Below, one piece after another: positions 1 through 9,235 of a stretch of 10,391 nt of DNA. Positions within the stretch are counted from its first letter, which is position 1. Each line of letters starts with the position of its first letter. Location: contig CAMLLE010000054.1 of the NCBI GenBank assembly GCA_946480555.1, positions 1 through 10,391 on the forward strand. Direction: 5' to 3'. The DNA comes from an uncultured Verrucomicrobia subdivision 3 bacterium. Lineage in GTDB: Bacteria > Verrucomicrobiota > Verrucomicrobiae > Limisphaerales > CAMLLE01. The translations under genes were made by a program, and so were the position numbers. The notes beneath the pieces were generated by a model. That model did not search any database and was not told the origin of the DNA. It saw only the letters and a program-made list of their open reading frames with translations.

Positions 1-63
1 GAAGGGCCGCCAGCGCTGCTCCACCGGGTAGAGCCGGCCGCTCACCATCAACACCTCGCCATG
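1..63 (-). pseudogene. Fragment resembling the interior of a DEAH-box helicase (HrpA-like), running off the window edge
   Basis: On the minus strand, the frame with codons at 1-3, 4-6 and so on is open and ends at the window edge with VSGRLYPVEQRWRPF. From memory, this matches the segment after motif III of HrpA-type DEAH RNA helicases; E. coli HrpA has VSGRTYPVEVRYRP. That segment is internal in HrpA, yet the DNA immediately upstream encodes the 3' end of the beta-repeat gene in another frame, so no helicase N-terminus can precede it here. It could be a helicase remnant fused at a rearrangement or assembly junction, or a chance resemblance. The call rests on about 20 residues. Confidence 0.3.
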
Positions 64-1880
64 CCAGCGACGCTGAACCCGTTCAGCCGGCCGAATTGTG
101 CCGCCGGCAGAACGCCGCCGGTCTCCAGCGAGATGAAGACATTGGAATTGCCCTGCAGCAGTGGCAGTTCAATTTCGCCTTGGTTCGCAGCGGAAAAGCT
201 GATGAGGCGCGAACCGGCCGTGTGCGACAGCGCGCCAAGTTCGATCACACTGTTCGCTCCATTCGCGGAAAAGTTGACCGTGCCATCGCCGAGCGCAGGC
301 AGGTTGTTGAGCAGCATCCGTCCTCCTGCGCTGGCGGACAGGTTATGAAATCCGCAGCTCGCGCCGGTGAGAGAAGTCACGGCAGACAAATCCAGAACGC
401 TTCCTGAGCCGCTCACTTCCCAAGTGTTCAAAGTGCAGCCGCCAATTTGGTTGTGAGAAACGAGTGCCGGCAACGAAACCACCGCGCCGCCGTTCACGAT
501 CAGGTTGCCCGCGGTCAGGTTCGTCAATGCGGGGAACGTCATATTGGTGCCCCTGATTGTGAATCCGGAAAGTTCGCGCAACTGCGGCACGGGCAGGTTC
601 CCGCCAGTCGCGATCGTGACGAGCACTTTTCCGCCGCCAGCGAATTGCGGCATGAGAATCGTGCCCGAGTTCTCCGCTTCGAACAGCACGTTGCGCAAAG
701 TGGCGTCACTTCTCTGCAATCCGGAGAGGTCCACCACGCTGTTCGAACCGTTCGCGGAGAATACCAGCGTGCCCTCCGCAACAGTGGTGAGGTTGCTCAA
801 TATGAACGTGCCGCCGGCCGTGGCGCTCACCTGCCGCGAGCCGCAACTTGCACCGGAGAAGTTCGTCAGGCGCGAGAAATCCAGCACGCTGCCCGCGCCG
901 GTCACCACCCAGCTGCTGACGTAACAACTCATCGCGCCGTTGTGGCTGGCCAGATTGGTGACGGTCACCACGGCGTTGCTGTTCACGGTGATGTTTCCAT
1001 CGGTCAAATTGGTGAGCGCCGCGAAGTTCGCATTCGTGCCGCTCACCGTGAAACCGGCGAGTTCCGTCAATTGTTCGATTGGCAGTGTTCCGCCGGATCG
1101 CAGCGAGACGGACGCGGTTTTTCCGCCCTTGAATTGCGGCATCAGGATCGTTCCGCTGCTTCTGGCTTCGAGCGTCACGCCGTAGGTGACGCCATCCGTC
1201 TGTTGCAACGCAGAGAAATCGATGGTGCTGTTGATTCCATCCGCTGCGACGGTGAGGTTGCCATCGCCGATGCGTGCCAGGTTAGGCATGGAAACGAGCC
1301 CGCCTGACAGCGCTTGAATCGTGAGGCTGGCGCACGTGGCGCCGGTGAGATTGGTCAAAACTGGGGCGTCCAGCACGCTGTTCAACCCGCTCGCTTGCCA
1401 GACGGGAGCAGCGCAGCCCGCGCCTTTGCTGTAACTGGCCAGAACCGGAAACGACATTGTGCCACCGTTCAGCGCTTCCGCTCCCGCGCCATTCACATTC
1501 GTTGCTGCTGCGAGAATGAAGGTGGCTCCCGCGCCGCTGACGGAGAGAACCGGGTTGCCCGAGATCGAAACCGCTCCTTGCACGATCGATGTTCCGGACG
1601 TGACGCGAAAGGTTCCCGCAGAAACCGCGAGGTTGTTGCTGCATTGCAAACTGCGGATCGTCACCGATGCGTCGGAAGTCACGGTGAGGCTGCCGCCGGC
1701 ATCGATGATCACGTCGTCATTCACTCCAGGCAGGACATCGTCGCTCCAGTTCGCCGCGGTTTGCCAGGACGAGTTTCCGCCGCCGCCGTCCCAATTGATC
1801 GTGGCGGAATGGCTGGGAAGAACCGAAAGGACCAAGGCCAGGAAAATGGAGCCGGGCAATGCAGATAACTTCTGAAGCAT
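48..1880 (-). CDS. Secreted repeat protein, beta-rich, about 610 aa, probably truncated at the C-terminus
   Basis: The function is not recognised. From the ATG at 1878-1880 the protein begins with a plausible signal peptide (hydrophobic SIFLALVLSV at residues 11-20, cleavage near residues 25-26), followed by a mature start TINWDGGGGNSSW typical of verrucomicrobial exported beta-strand proteins. A longer frame reaches a TTG at 1979 but would bury the signal peptide behind 33 residues, so the shorter start is preferred; no clear Shine-Dalgarno supports either. Residues 150 to the end are three copies of a 163-residue repeat rich in G, S, T, N, L and V, each with two Cys 27 residues apart. A surface or extracellular beta-helix-like fold is inferred. 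The third repeat stops early at GFSVAGMARC, where its homology to the other repeats ends. Transcription is divergent from alaS. Confidence 0.75.
   Translation of the reverse strand: MLQKLSALPGSIFLALVLSVLPSHSATINWDGGGGNSSWQTAANWSDDVLPGVNDDVIIDAGGSLTVTSDASVTIRSLQCSNNLAVSAGTFRVTSGTSIVQGAVSISGNPVLSVSGAGATFILAAATNVNGAGAEALNGGTMSFPVLASYSKGAGCAAPVWQASGLNSVLDAPVLTNLTGATCASLTIQALSGGLVSMPNLARIGDGNLTVAADGINSTIDFSALQQTDGVTYGVTLEARSSGTILMPQFKGGKTASVSLRSGGTLPIEQLTELAGFTVSGTNANFAALTNLTDGNITVNSNAVVTVTNLASHNGAMSCYVSSWVVTGAGSVLDFSRLTNFSGASCGSRQVSATAGGTFILSNLTTVAEGTLVFSANGSNSVVDLSGLQRSDATLRNVLFEAENSGTILMPQFAGGGKVLVTIATGGNLPVPQLRELSGFTIRGTNMTFPALTNLTAGNLIVNGGAVVSLPALVSHNQIGGCTLNTWEVSGSGSVLDLSAVTSLTGASCGFHNLSASAGGRMLLNNLPALGDGTVNFSANGANSVIELGALSHTAGSRLISFSAANQGEIELPLLQGNSNVFISLETGGVLPAAQFGRLNGFSVAGMARC
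63..455 (-). repeat. Protein repeat unit 3, incomplete
   Basis: This unit covers residues 476 to about 606. Cys482 and Cys509 keep the period. Homology to units 1 and 2 continues to GFSVAG and then ends, about 30 residues short of a full unit, at the place where the helicase-like frame begins. Confidence 0.75.
456..944 (-). repeat. Protein repeat unit 2 (163 codons)
   Basis: This unit covers residues 313-475. It carries Cys319 and Cys346 at the same spacing as unit 1, and shares SGTILMPQF, LSGFTIRGTN and FPALTNLTAGN. Divergence from unit 1 is large enough that this is an old protein-level duplication, not a recent DNA repeat. Confidence 0.85.
945..1433 (-). repeat. Protein repeat unit 1 (163 codons)
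   Basis: This unit covers residues 150-312 of the secreted protein. It contains Cys156, Trp161, the stretch SVLDAPVLTNLTGATC ending at Cys183, TILMPQF and GFTVSGTN. The second unit repeats all of these at exactly 163 residues (489 bp) further on. Confidence 0.85.
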
Positions 1881-2048
1881 AGGTTGCTTGGGAACAGGGT
1901 TCGCCGCGATACTGCGCCGCGCGATTTCCGCTGTCGAGAACTTGGTTGCACACCCGCCATTGCGAACCCAAAACTTCAACTCGCCTGCCGGAGGACGTTT
2001 CTCTAACCTCGGCGTATGTTTTTTCGGGCCTCGCGCTGCGATGGCCTC

Positions 2049-2108
2049 TAGCGGCGGTCCATGACCGCCGCCGCTGTTTATGTTCGGCGGTCACAGACCG
2101 CCGCTACA
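2049..2108. repeat. Paired REP palindrome (REPIN-like), family A, directly upstream of alaS
   Basis: The 60-bp element has perfect 11-bp terminal inverted repeats (TAGCGGCGGTC at 2049-2059, complement at 2096-2106). Each half is also a hairpin: an 8-bp stem 2052-2059/2063-2070 with loop CAT, and an 8-bp stem 2085-2092/2096-2103 with loop ACA. Two REP hairpins in opposite orientation are the form of a REPIN. From memory, this GTAGCGGCGGTC-type palindrome recurs in Verrucomicrobia genomes. It ends 10 bp before the alaS start, occupying the usual ribosome-binding zone. Confidence 0.85.
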
Positions 2109-2118
2109 ATTGATTGCC

Positions 2119-5649
<3,531 letters not shown>

Positions 5650-5657
5650 GGGTTCGT

Positions 5658-5686
5658 TTGACGCTGCAAACGGTTGCCGGTAGGGT
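5658..5686 (+). promoter_or_regulatory. Weak candidate promoter before the NTase pair
   Basis: TTGACG at 5658-5663 lies 17 bp before TAGGGT at 5681-5686 in the 43-bp gap after alaS. The -35 is good, but the -10 matches only three of six consensus positions. If used, transcription would start near the GTG at 5693, giving a leaderless message. A 6-bp stem (5655-5660/5667-5672) overlaps it. Read-through from alaS is an equally good explanation. Confidence 0.22.
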
Positions 5687-5692
5687 CAGGAC

Positions 5693-5983
5693 GTGAATGC
5701 TGACACTCGCATTCCTCCCTATCCTGAAGCTCCTGATGTCTCACCTGAGGCGATGCGGGAAGTCACTGCCCCGCGCAAGTGGGATGTGGAGGACATGCCG
5801 AGCCCTGAACAAATCGCGATTTTCAGAAAAATGGCTCCGGGCCGCCGACTCGAACTTGCCGAGCGAATGTATTGGTCGGCGAGGGGCCTGAAGCGGTCCT
5901 GGCTAAGGTTGCTCCATCCCGATTGGACTAATAAAGAACTAGAGCGTGAGGTAACCCGTATTTTCAGCAATGCTCGAAGCTGA
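5693..5983 (+). CDS. Small helical protein, putative antitoxin-like partner of the downstream nucleotidyltransferase
   Basis: The product is 96 aa from a GTG start. The upstream CAGG (5687-5690) is only a weak ribosome binding site, and no other start keeps the conserved part plus a leader. The C-terminal half carries PSPEQIAIFRKM, then ELAERMYWSARGLKR, then WLRLLHPDWTNKELEREVTRIF (HPDW at residues 75-78). From memory, this YWSAR...HPDW pattern occurs in a family of small bacterial proteins annotated as Rv0078B-related antitoxins or as hypothetical proteins next to nucleotidyltransferases. The N-terminal ~35 residues are proline- and acid-rich and probably disordered. It overlaps the next gene by 14 bp, which suggests translational coupling. 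The toxin-antitoxin role is inferred from layout and family memory, not shown. Confidence 0.72.
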   Translation: MNADTRIPPYPEAPDVSPEAMREVTAPRKWDVEDMPSPEQIAIFRKMAPGRRLELAERMYWSARGLKRSWLRLLHPDWTNKELEREVTRIFSNARS

Positions 5984-6527
5984 ACTCTCGCTGCTTTTCC
6001 TGCGGCCACTCAACGAATTGGGAATTCGCTATGTCATCGGCGGAGGTGTTGCCTCGATTCTGTATGGCGAACCTCGTTTTACCAACGACTTGGATATTGT
6101 AGTTTTTTTGAAGTCCGAAGACATCGTTCGCTTGGTCCGCGCTTTCGCCCCTCCCGTTTTCTATGTTCCACCGGCGGATATTATCGCCCAGGAGGCGTCC
6201 CGGCCTGAGCGAGGACACTTCAATTTGATTCACGCGGACACGGGCTTTAAGGCGGATTTCTATTTGACCGGAAGAGACGAGTTCAACGCGTGGGCTTTCC
6301 GAAACTCGCGGAAAATTGAGTTTGCGGATCAAACGGTGGTCGTTGCCCCGCCGGAGTACGTGATCGTGCGGAAGCTGGAATACTACCGTGAGGGCGGTTC
6401 CGACAAGCATCTGCGGGACATTCGCGTGATGCTCAAAGTGTCGGCGGAACAAATCGACCGCAGCGCATTGAACGAATGGATTCAACGCCGCGGCGTCGAT
6501 GCGGAATGGCAGAAGGTGGAAATCTGA
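5970..6527 (+). CDS. Nucleotidyltransferase of the AbiEii/MNT-like superfamily
   Basis: The 185-aa product has the minimal nucleotidyltransferase signature: GGGVASILYG (residues 24-33), then R36-FTNDLDIVV with Asp40 and Asp42 as the paired metal ligands, and a likely third carboxylate at Asp96 in KADFYL. The APPEYVIVRKLEYYR and KHLRDIRVML segments (127-155) are the usual helical C-terminal part of AbiEii/DUF6036-type enzymes. Relatives transfer nucleotides to RNA or protein and act as toxins or, in MNT-HEPN pairs, as antitoxins. Here the partner is not a HEPN protein. The start lies inside the upstream gene with no clear Shine-Dalgarno, consistent with coupling. The pair appears more AT-rich than its neighbours, compatible with transfer. 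The substrate is unknown. Confidence 0.82.
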   Translation: MLEAELSLLFLRPLNELGIRYVIGGGVASILYGEPRFTNDLDIVVFLKSEDIVRLVRAFAPPVFYVPPADIIAQEASRPERGHFNLIHADTGFKADFYLTGRDEFNAWAFRNSRKIEFADQTVVVAPPEYVIVRKLEYYREGGSDKHLRDIRVMLKVSAEQIDRSALNEWIQRRGVDAEWQKVEI

Positions 6528-6537
6528 CCGGCAAATT

Positions 6538-6563
6538 GGCGGCGGTCATAGAACTCCGCTACA
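6538..6563. repeat. Decayed single REP palindrome, family A, between converging genes
   Basis: GGCGGCGGTCATAGAACTCC followed by GCTACA (6538-6563) keeps the GGCGGTC core and GCTACA tail of the element at 2049-2108 but has lost most pairing. It fills most of the 40-bp gap between the NTase stop (6527) and the fabF stop (6568). No T-run terminator is visible here. Confidence 0.55.
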
Positions 6564-6567
6564 GGCT

Positions 6568-7827
6568 TCACCCGACGAACTTCTTCGCGATCACACTGGC
6601 GTTGTGGCCGCCGAAACCAAAGGAATTGTTCACGATTGCGTTCACCGGCATATGCCGCGCGGTGTTCGGAACGTAATCCAGGTCACACGCCGGATCCTGA
6701 TTCTGCAGGTTGATCGTGGGCGGGACGGTGTCGGTCTGGATCGCCTTCACGCATGCGATCATTTCCACGGCACCGGCAGCGCCGAGCATGTGGCCCGTCG
6801 CGCCCTTGGTGGAGCTGACGACAAGCTTGCGCGCGTGATCGCCGAAAACCGTTTTGACTGCTTCCGTTTCCGCAATATCGCCCTGCGGCGTGGAAGTGCC
6901 GTGGGCGTTGATGTAGGAAATGTCGGTTGTGTTCAGGCCTGCATTGCGCAAAGCCATCTTCATGCAACGGCTGGCGCCTTCGCCGCCGGGGGACGGAGCG
7001 GTGAGATGATGCGCGTCGGCGGTGTTTCCGTAGCCGACCAGCTCCGCGTAAATCCGCGCGCCGCGCGCTTTCGCATGTTCCATTTCCTCGAGCACAACGA
7101 CGCCCGCGCCTTCGCCCATGACGAAACCATCGCGATCCTTGTCAAACGGCCGTGAGGCGTGTTTGGGATCGTCGTTGCGCGTGCTCATCGCTTTCATGGC
7201 GCAGAATCCGCCGATGCCGATCGGGACAATCGCAGCTTCGGCGCCACCGGCGAGAATGGCTTTCGCATCACCCATCTTGATGGTGCGCCAGGCTTCGCCG
7301 ATCGCATGATTCGCCGTCGCACACGCGGAACAGGTGGCGAAATTTGGGCCGCGCAAATTGTAGTACATCGAGACCAATCCCGAGGCCATGTTCGAGATCA
7401 GCATCGGGATCATGAACGGCGAGAGCCGTCCGGGGCCTCGCTCCAGCAGCACCTTCATCTGTCCGCCCGTGGTTTCCAGCCCGCCAATGCCGGAGCCGAT
7501 GAACACGCCGATTTCATCAGGGTTCGTCTGGTTCAGATCCAGCCCGGAATCCTTCAGCGCCTTCCATCCGGCGTAGATGCCGAATTGGGAATAGCGATCG
7601 GTGCGGCGTGCTTCCTTGGGGGAGGGGAACGCAGGGCCGGGATCGAAGTCCCGGACTTCGCCCGCCATCTGGGTCGCGAACGGTGTGGCGTCGAACGCGG
7701 TGATTTTGTCGATGCCGCATTGGCCGGTGATGAGATTGTTCCAGAAGGTTTCAACCTCAGTGCCAAGCGGGGTGACAAGTCCGAGTCCGGTGACAACAAC
7801 CCTGCGATCTGTCCAGTTGGTGGCCAT
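6568..7827 (-). CDS. fabF: 3-oxoacyl-[acyl-carrier-protein] synthase 2
   Basis: This cytoplasmic elongating condensing enzyme of type II fatty-acid synthesis joins malonyl-ACP to acyl-ACP with release of CO2. At 419 aa it is full length for the family (about 410-415). It contains the VVVTGLGLVTPLG start, nucleophile Cys169 in CSACATANHAIG, His309 in NAHGTSTPQGD, Lys341 and His346 in SSTKGATGHMLGAAGA, and NSFGFGGHN (401-409). The Cys-His-His set distinguishes it from FabH (Cys-His-Asn). It is last in the fabD-fabG-acpP-fabF series, 69 bp after acpP. That gap holds a strong stem-loop ending 13 bp before the ATG, and no purine-rich ribosome site is seen in front of it. Confidence 0.97.
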   Translation of the reverse strand: MATNWTDRRVVVTGLGLVTPLGTEVETFWNNLITGQCGIDKITAFDATPFATQMAGEVRDFDPGPAFPSPKEARRTDRYSQFGIYAGWKALKDSGLDLNQTNPDEIGVFIGSGIGGLETTGGQMKVLLERGPGRLSPFMIPMLISNMASGLVSMYYNLRGPNFATCSACATANHAIGEAWRTIKMGDAKAILAGGAEAAIVPIGIGGFCAMKAMSTRNDDPKHASRPFDKDRDGFVMGEGAGVVVLEEMEHAKARGARIYAELVGYGNTADAHHLTAPSPGGEGASRCMKMALRNAGLNTTDISYINAHGTSTPQGDIAETEAVKTVFGDHARKLVVSSTKGATGHMLGAAGAVEMIACVKAIQTDTVPPTINLQNQDPACDLDYVPNTARHMPVNAIVNNSFGFGGHNASVIAKKFVG

Positions 7828-7840
7828 AGAATAAAGGAAA

Positions 7841-7877
7841 GGGGCAGCTTAAGCTGACGCGCAGTTCAAGCTGCCCC
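7841..7877 (-). terminator. Stem-loop between acpP and fabF, possible partial terminator or attenuator
   Basis: A perfect 10-bp stem (GGGGCAGCTT at 7841-7850, complement at 7868-7877) encloses a 17-nt loop. In the direction of transcription the stem is followed by TTTCCTTTATTCT and then the fabF ATG. The strong stem plus pyrimidine-rich tail resembles an imperfect intrinsic terminator. It could lower fabF expression relative to acpP or stabilise the acpP mRNA 3' end. The tail is not a clean T-run, so complete termination is unlikely. Confidence 0.5.
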
Positions 7878-7896
7878 GAAATGGTGGGACTGACAA

Positions 7897-8142
7897 TTAC
7901 TTTTGCTGAGTCTCTTCGACGTACTTGATCACGTCACCGACACTCTGGAGTTTCTCAGCTTGTTCGTCGGGAATTTCGCTGCCGAATTCCTCTTCGAGAG
8001 CCATGACCAACTCGACGGTATCGAGCGAGTCAGCGCCCAAGTCTTCAATGAACTTGGCTTCAGGGGTGACCTGGTCGGCGTTCACGCCGAGCTGCTCGAC
8101 AATGATATCTTTTACTCGCTGTTCAATAGTTTTTTCAGCCAT
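7897..8142 (-). CDS. acpP: Acyl carrier protein
   Basis: This 81-aa acidic protein carries growing acyl chains on a 4'-phosphopantetheine arm and serves all the Fab enzymes encoded beside it. The attachment motif [20 protein letters not shown] places the modified serine at Ser39. Length and composition are typical (E. coli 78 aa), with [18 protein letters not shown] as helix I and [20 protein letters not shown] after the motif. A good ribosome site, GGAG at 8149-8152, lies 6 bp before the ATG; it is the only clear one in this gene cluster. This fits the high expression expected of ACP, together with a candidate promoter at 8175-8203. Confidence 0.98.
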   Translation of the reverse strand: MAEKTIEQRVKDIIVEQLGVNADQVTPEAKFIEDLGADSLDTVELVMALEEEFGSEIPDEQAEKLQSVGDVIKYVEETQQK

Positions 8143-8174
8143 GGTTTTCTCCGGTTCTTACGTTATTCGCAGTG

Positions 8175-8203
8175 TGTCTATGTCACGGTGAAGGGGGCGT
8201 CAA
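8175..8203 (-). promoter_or_regulatory. acpP: Candidate sigma-70-like promoter for acpP
   Basis: On the minus strand TTGACG (8198-8203) is followed after exactly 17 bp by TAGACA (8175-8180), about 33 bp before the acpP start. The -35 is near consensus and the -10 is weak (three of six). Its position in the long fabG-acpP gap and the good downstream ribosome site support independent acpP transcription. Confidence 0.4.
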
Positions 8204-8244
8204 GCCCCGATTCACAAATTCTTAAGCCCGATTTTGCCGCTCGT

Positions 8245-8292
8245 TTCCGGGCATTTTTAAACGCGAATTCACAAGCGTCAAAATGCCCGGAA
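8245..8292 (-). promoter_or_regulatory. Long stem-loop in the fabG-acpP gap
   Basis: A perfect 13-bp stem pairs 8245-8257 with 8280-8292 (core CCGGGCATTTT). Its 22-nt loop contains a further 4-bp ACGC/GCGT pairing. It lies within the 270-bp gap between the fabG stop and the acpP start. No T-run follows on either strand, so it is not a standard terminator. An mRNA-processing or 3'-stabilising structure, or a remnant repeat, are alternatives. The rest of the gap (8293-8412) shows no gene. Confidence 0.5.
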
Positions 8293-8412
8293 GGCCAATT
8301 TTCCAAATCTCAAAAATTGTCCGATTCGCAACCGCAAGCACGTCATCCCATCGGCGGGACTGCTTCGAAACAGGCTCTGCGACAGTCTCGGAACGTGCCC
8401 GCCAAGCGGCGA

Positions 8413-9156
8413 TCACATCACCATTCCGCCATCGACCGTCAGCACCTGGCCAGTGATGTAGCGCGCTCCGGGACTCGCCAGAAACAGGGCGGCATGCGCA
8501 ATGTCGTCGGCCTGGCCGAAGCTGTTCAGCGGAATCGATTTCAACAGCTCGGTCTTCAACTCCGGTTTCAACACCGAGGTCATGTCCGTCTCGATGAAGC
8601 CCGGTGCGAGCGCGTTGCAGGTGACGCCACGTCCGGCAAGTTCGCGCGCGACGGATTGCGTGAAGCCGATCAGCCCCGCCTTGCTCGCGGCGTAATTGCA
8701 TTGGCCGGCGTTGCCGATCAAGCCGATGACCGAGGCTACGTTGATGATGCGGCCGGAGCGTTGCTTGGCAAACTGGCGCGTGAACGCTTTCGTCAGGAGA
8801 AACGCGCCTTTCAAGTTTGTATTCAGCACGGTGTCCCAATCCGCATCGCTCATGCGCATGAGCAAGCCGTCTTTCGTGACACCGGCGTTGTTGACGAGAA
8901 TGTCCACCTTGCCGCATTCGGCGAGAATCTTCTCAGCAGCGGCATTCACTGCAGCGGAATCCGAGACATCCACGGCGTGTGCCCAGGCCTTGCGGCCCAG
9001 CGCGCGGATTTCAGTCGCGACCTTCTCGGAATTCTCCTGTGTGCGCGAAACGCAGACCACATCCGCGCCTTCCGTGGCAAATTTCAAAGCGATGGCGCGG
9101 CCGATTCCGCGTCCGGCGCCCGTCACCACGGCGATCTGATTGGCAAGTTGGCTCAT
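8413..9156 (-). CDS. fabG: 3-oxoacyl-[acyl-carrier-protein] reductase
   Basis: This NADPH-dependent short-chain dehydrogenase performs the first reduction in each elongation cycle. It is 247 aa, normal for FabG (E. coli 244). Visible are the Rossmann motif TGAGRGIG (residues 12-19), NNAG (89-92), Asn114 in NTNLKG, catalytic Ser142 in NVASVIG, and Tyr155 and Lys159 in NYAASKAG, then APGFIETDM and the C-terminal ITGQVLTVDGGMVM. It lies 79 bp after fabD. A five-copy heptanucleotide repeat ends 6 bp before its ATG, in place of an ordinary ribosome site. Confidence 0.97.
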   Translation of the reverse strand: MSQLANQIAVVTGAGRGIGRAIALKFATEGADVVCVSRTQENSEKVATEIRALGRKAWAHAVDVSDSAAVNAAAEKILAECGKVDILVNNAGVTKDGLLMRMSDADWDTVLNTNLKGAFLLTKAFTRQFAKQRSGRIINVASVIGLIGNAGQCNYAASKAGLIGFTQSVARELAGRGVTCNALAPGFIETDMTSVLKPELKTELLKSIPLNSFGQADDIAHAALFLASPGARYITGQVLTVDGGMVM

Positions 9157-9162
9157 AAAGGG

Positions 9163-9197
9163 AGTTTCCAGTTTTCAGTTTTCAGTTTCAAGTTCCA
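9163..9197 (-). repeat. Imperfect 7-bp tandem repeat (five units) upstream of fabG
   Basis: Read on the plus strand, the units are AGTTTCC, AGTTTTC, AGTTTTC, AGTTTCA and AGTTCCA. Two adjacent units are identical and the others differ by one or two bases. On the fabG mRNA the tract reads as AACTGAAAACTGAAAACTGG-like purine-rich sequence a few bases from the start codon. Similar GTTTTCAGTTTTCAG tracts are, from memory, scattered in related genomes. Confidence 0.7.
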
Positions 9198-9235
9198 GAG
9201 GGTTCCCGGAACCGCGGCAAACTTGGAACCGCTTT

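Noticed and set aside
447..1307. Plus-strand open frame opposite the secreted repeat protein
   Set aside because: Its composition (Arg, His, Glu-rich) is an antisense shadow. The minus strand has the signal peptide and the protein-level repeats.
1881..1979. TTG at 1979 as the start of the secreted repeat protein
   Set aside because: It would place 33 polar residues before the signal peptide. The ATG at 1880 puts the hydrophobic segment at the N-terminus.
2080..2118. Upstream ATG at 2080 as the alaS start
   Set aside because: It lies inside the family A palindrome, and the encoded leader (MFGGHRPPLQLIA) has no AlaRS counterpart. The homology starts after MMTSSQIRQSFLDFF.
5650..5692. Intrinsic terminator after alaS
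   Set aside because: Only a 6-bp stem (5655-5660/5667-5672) with no T-run, so it is too weak to call.
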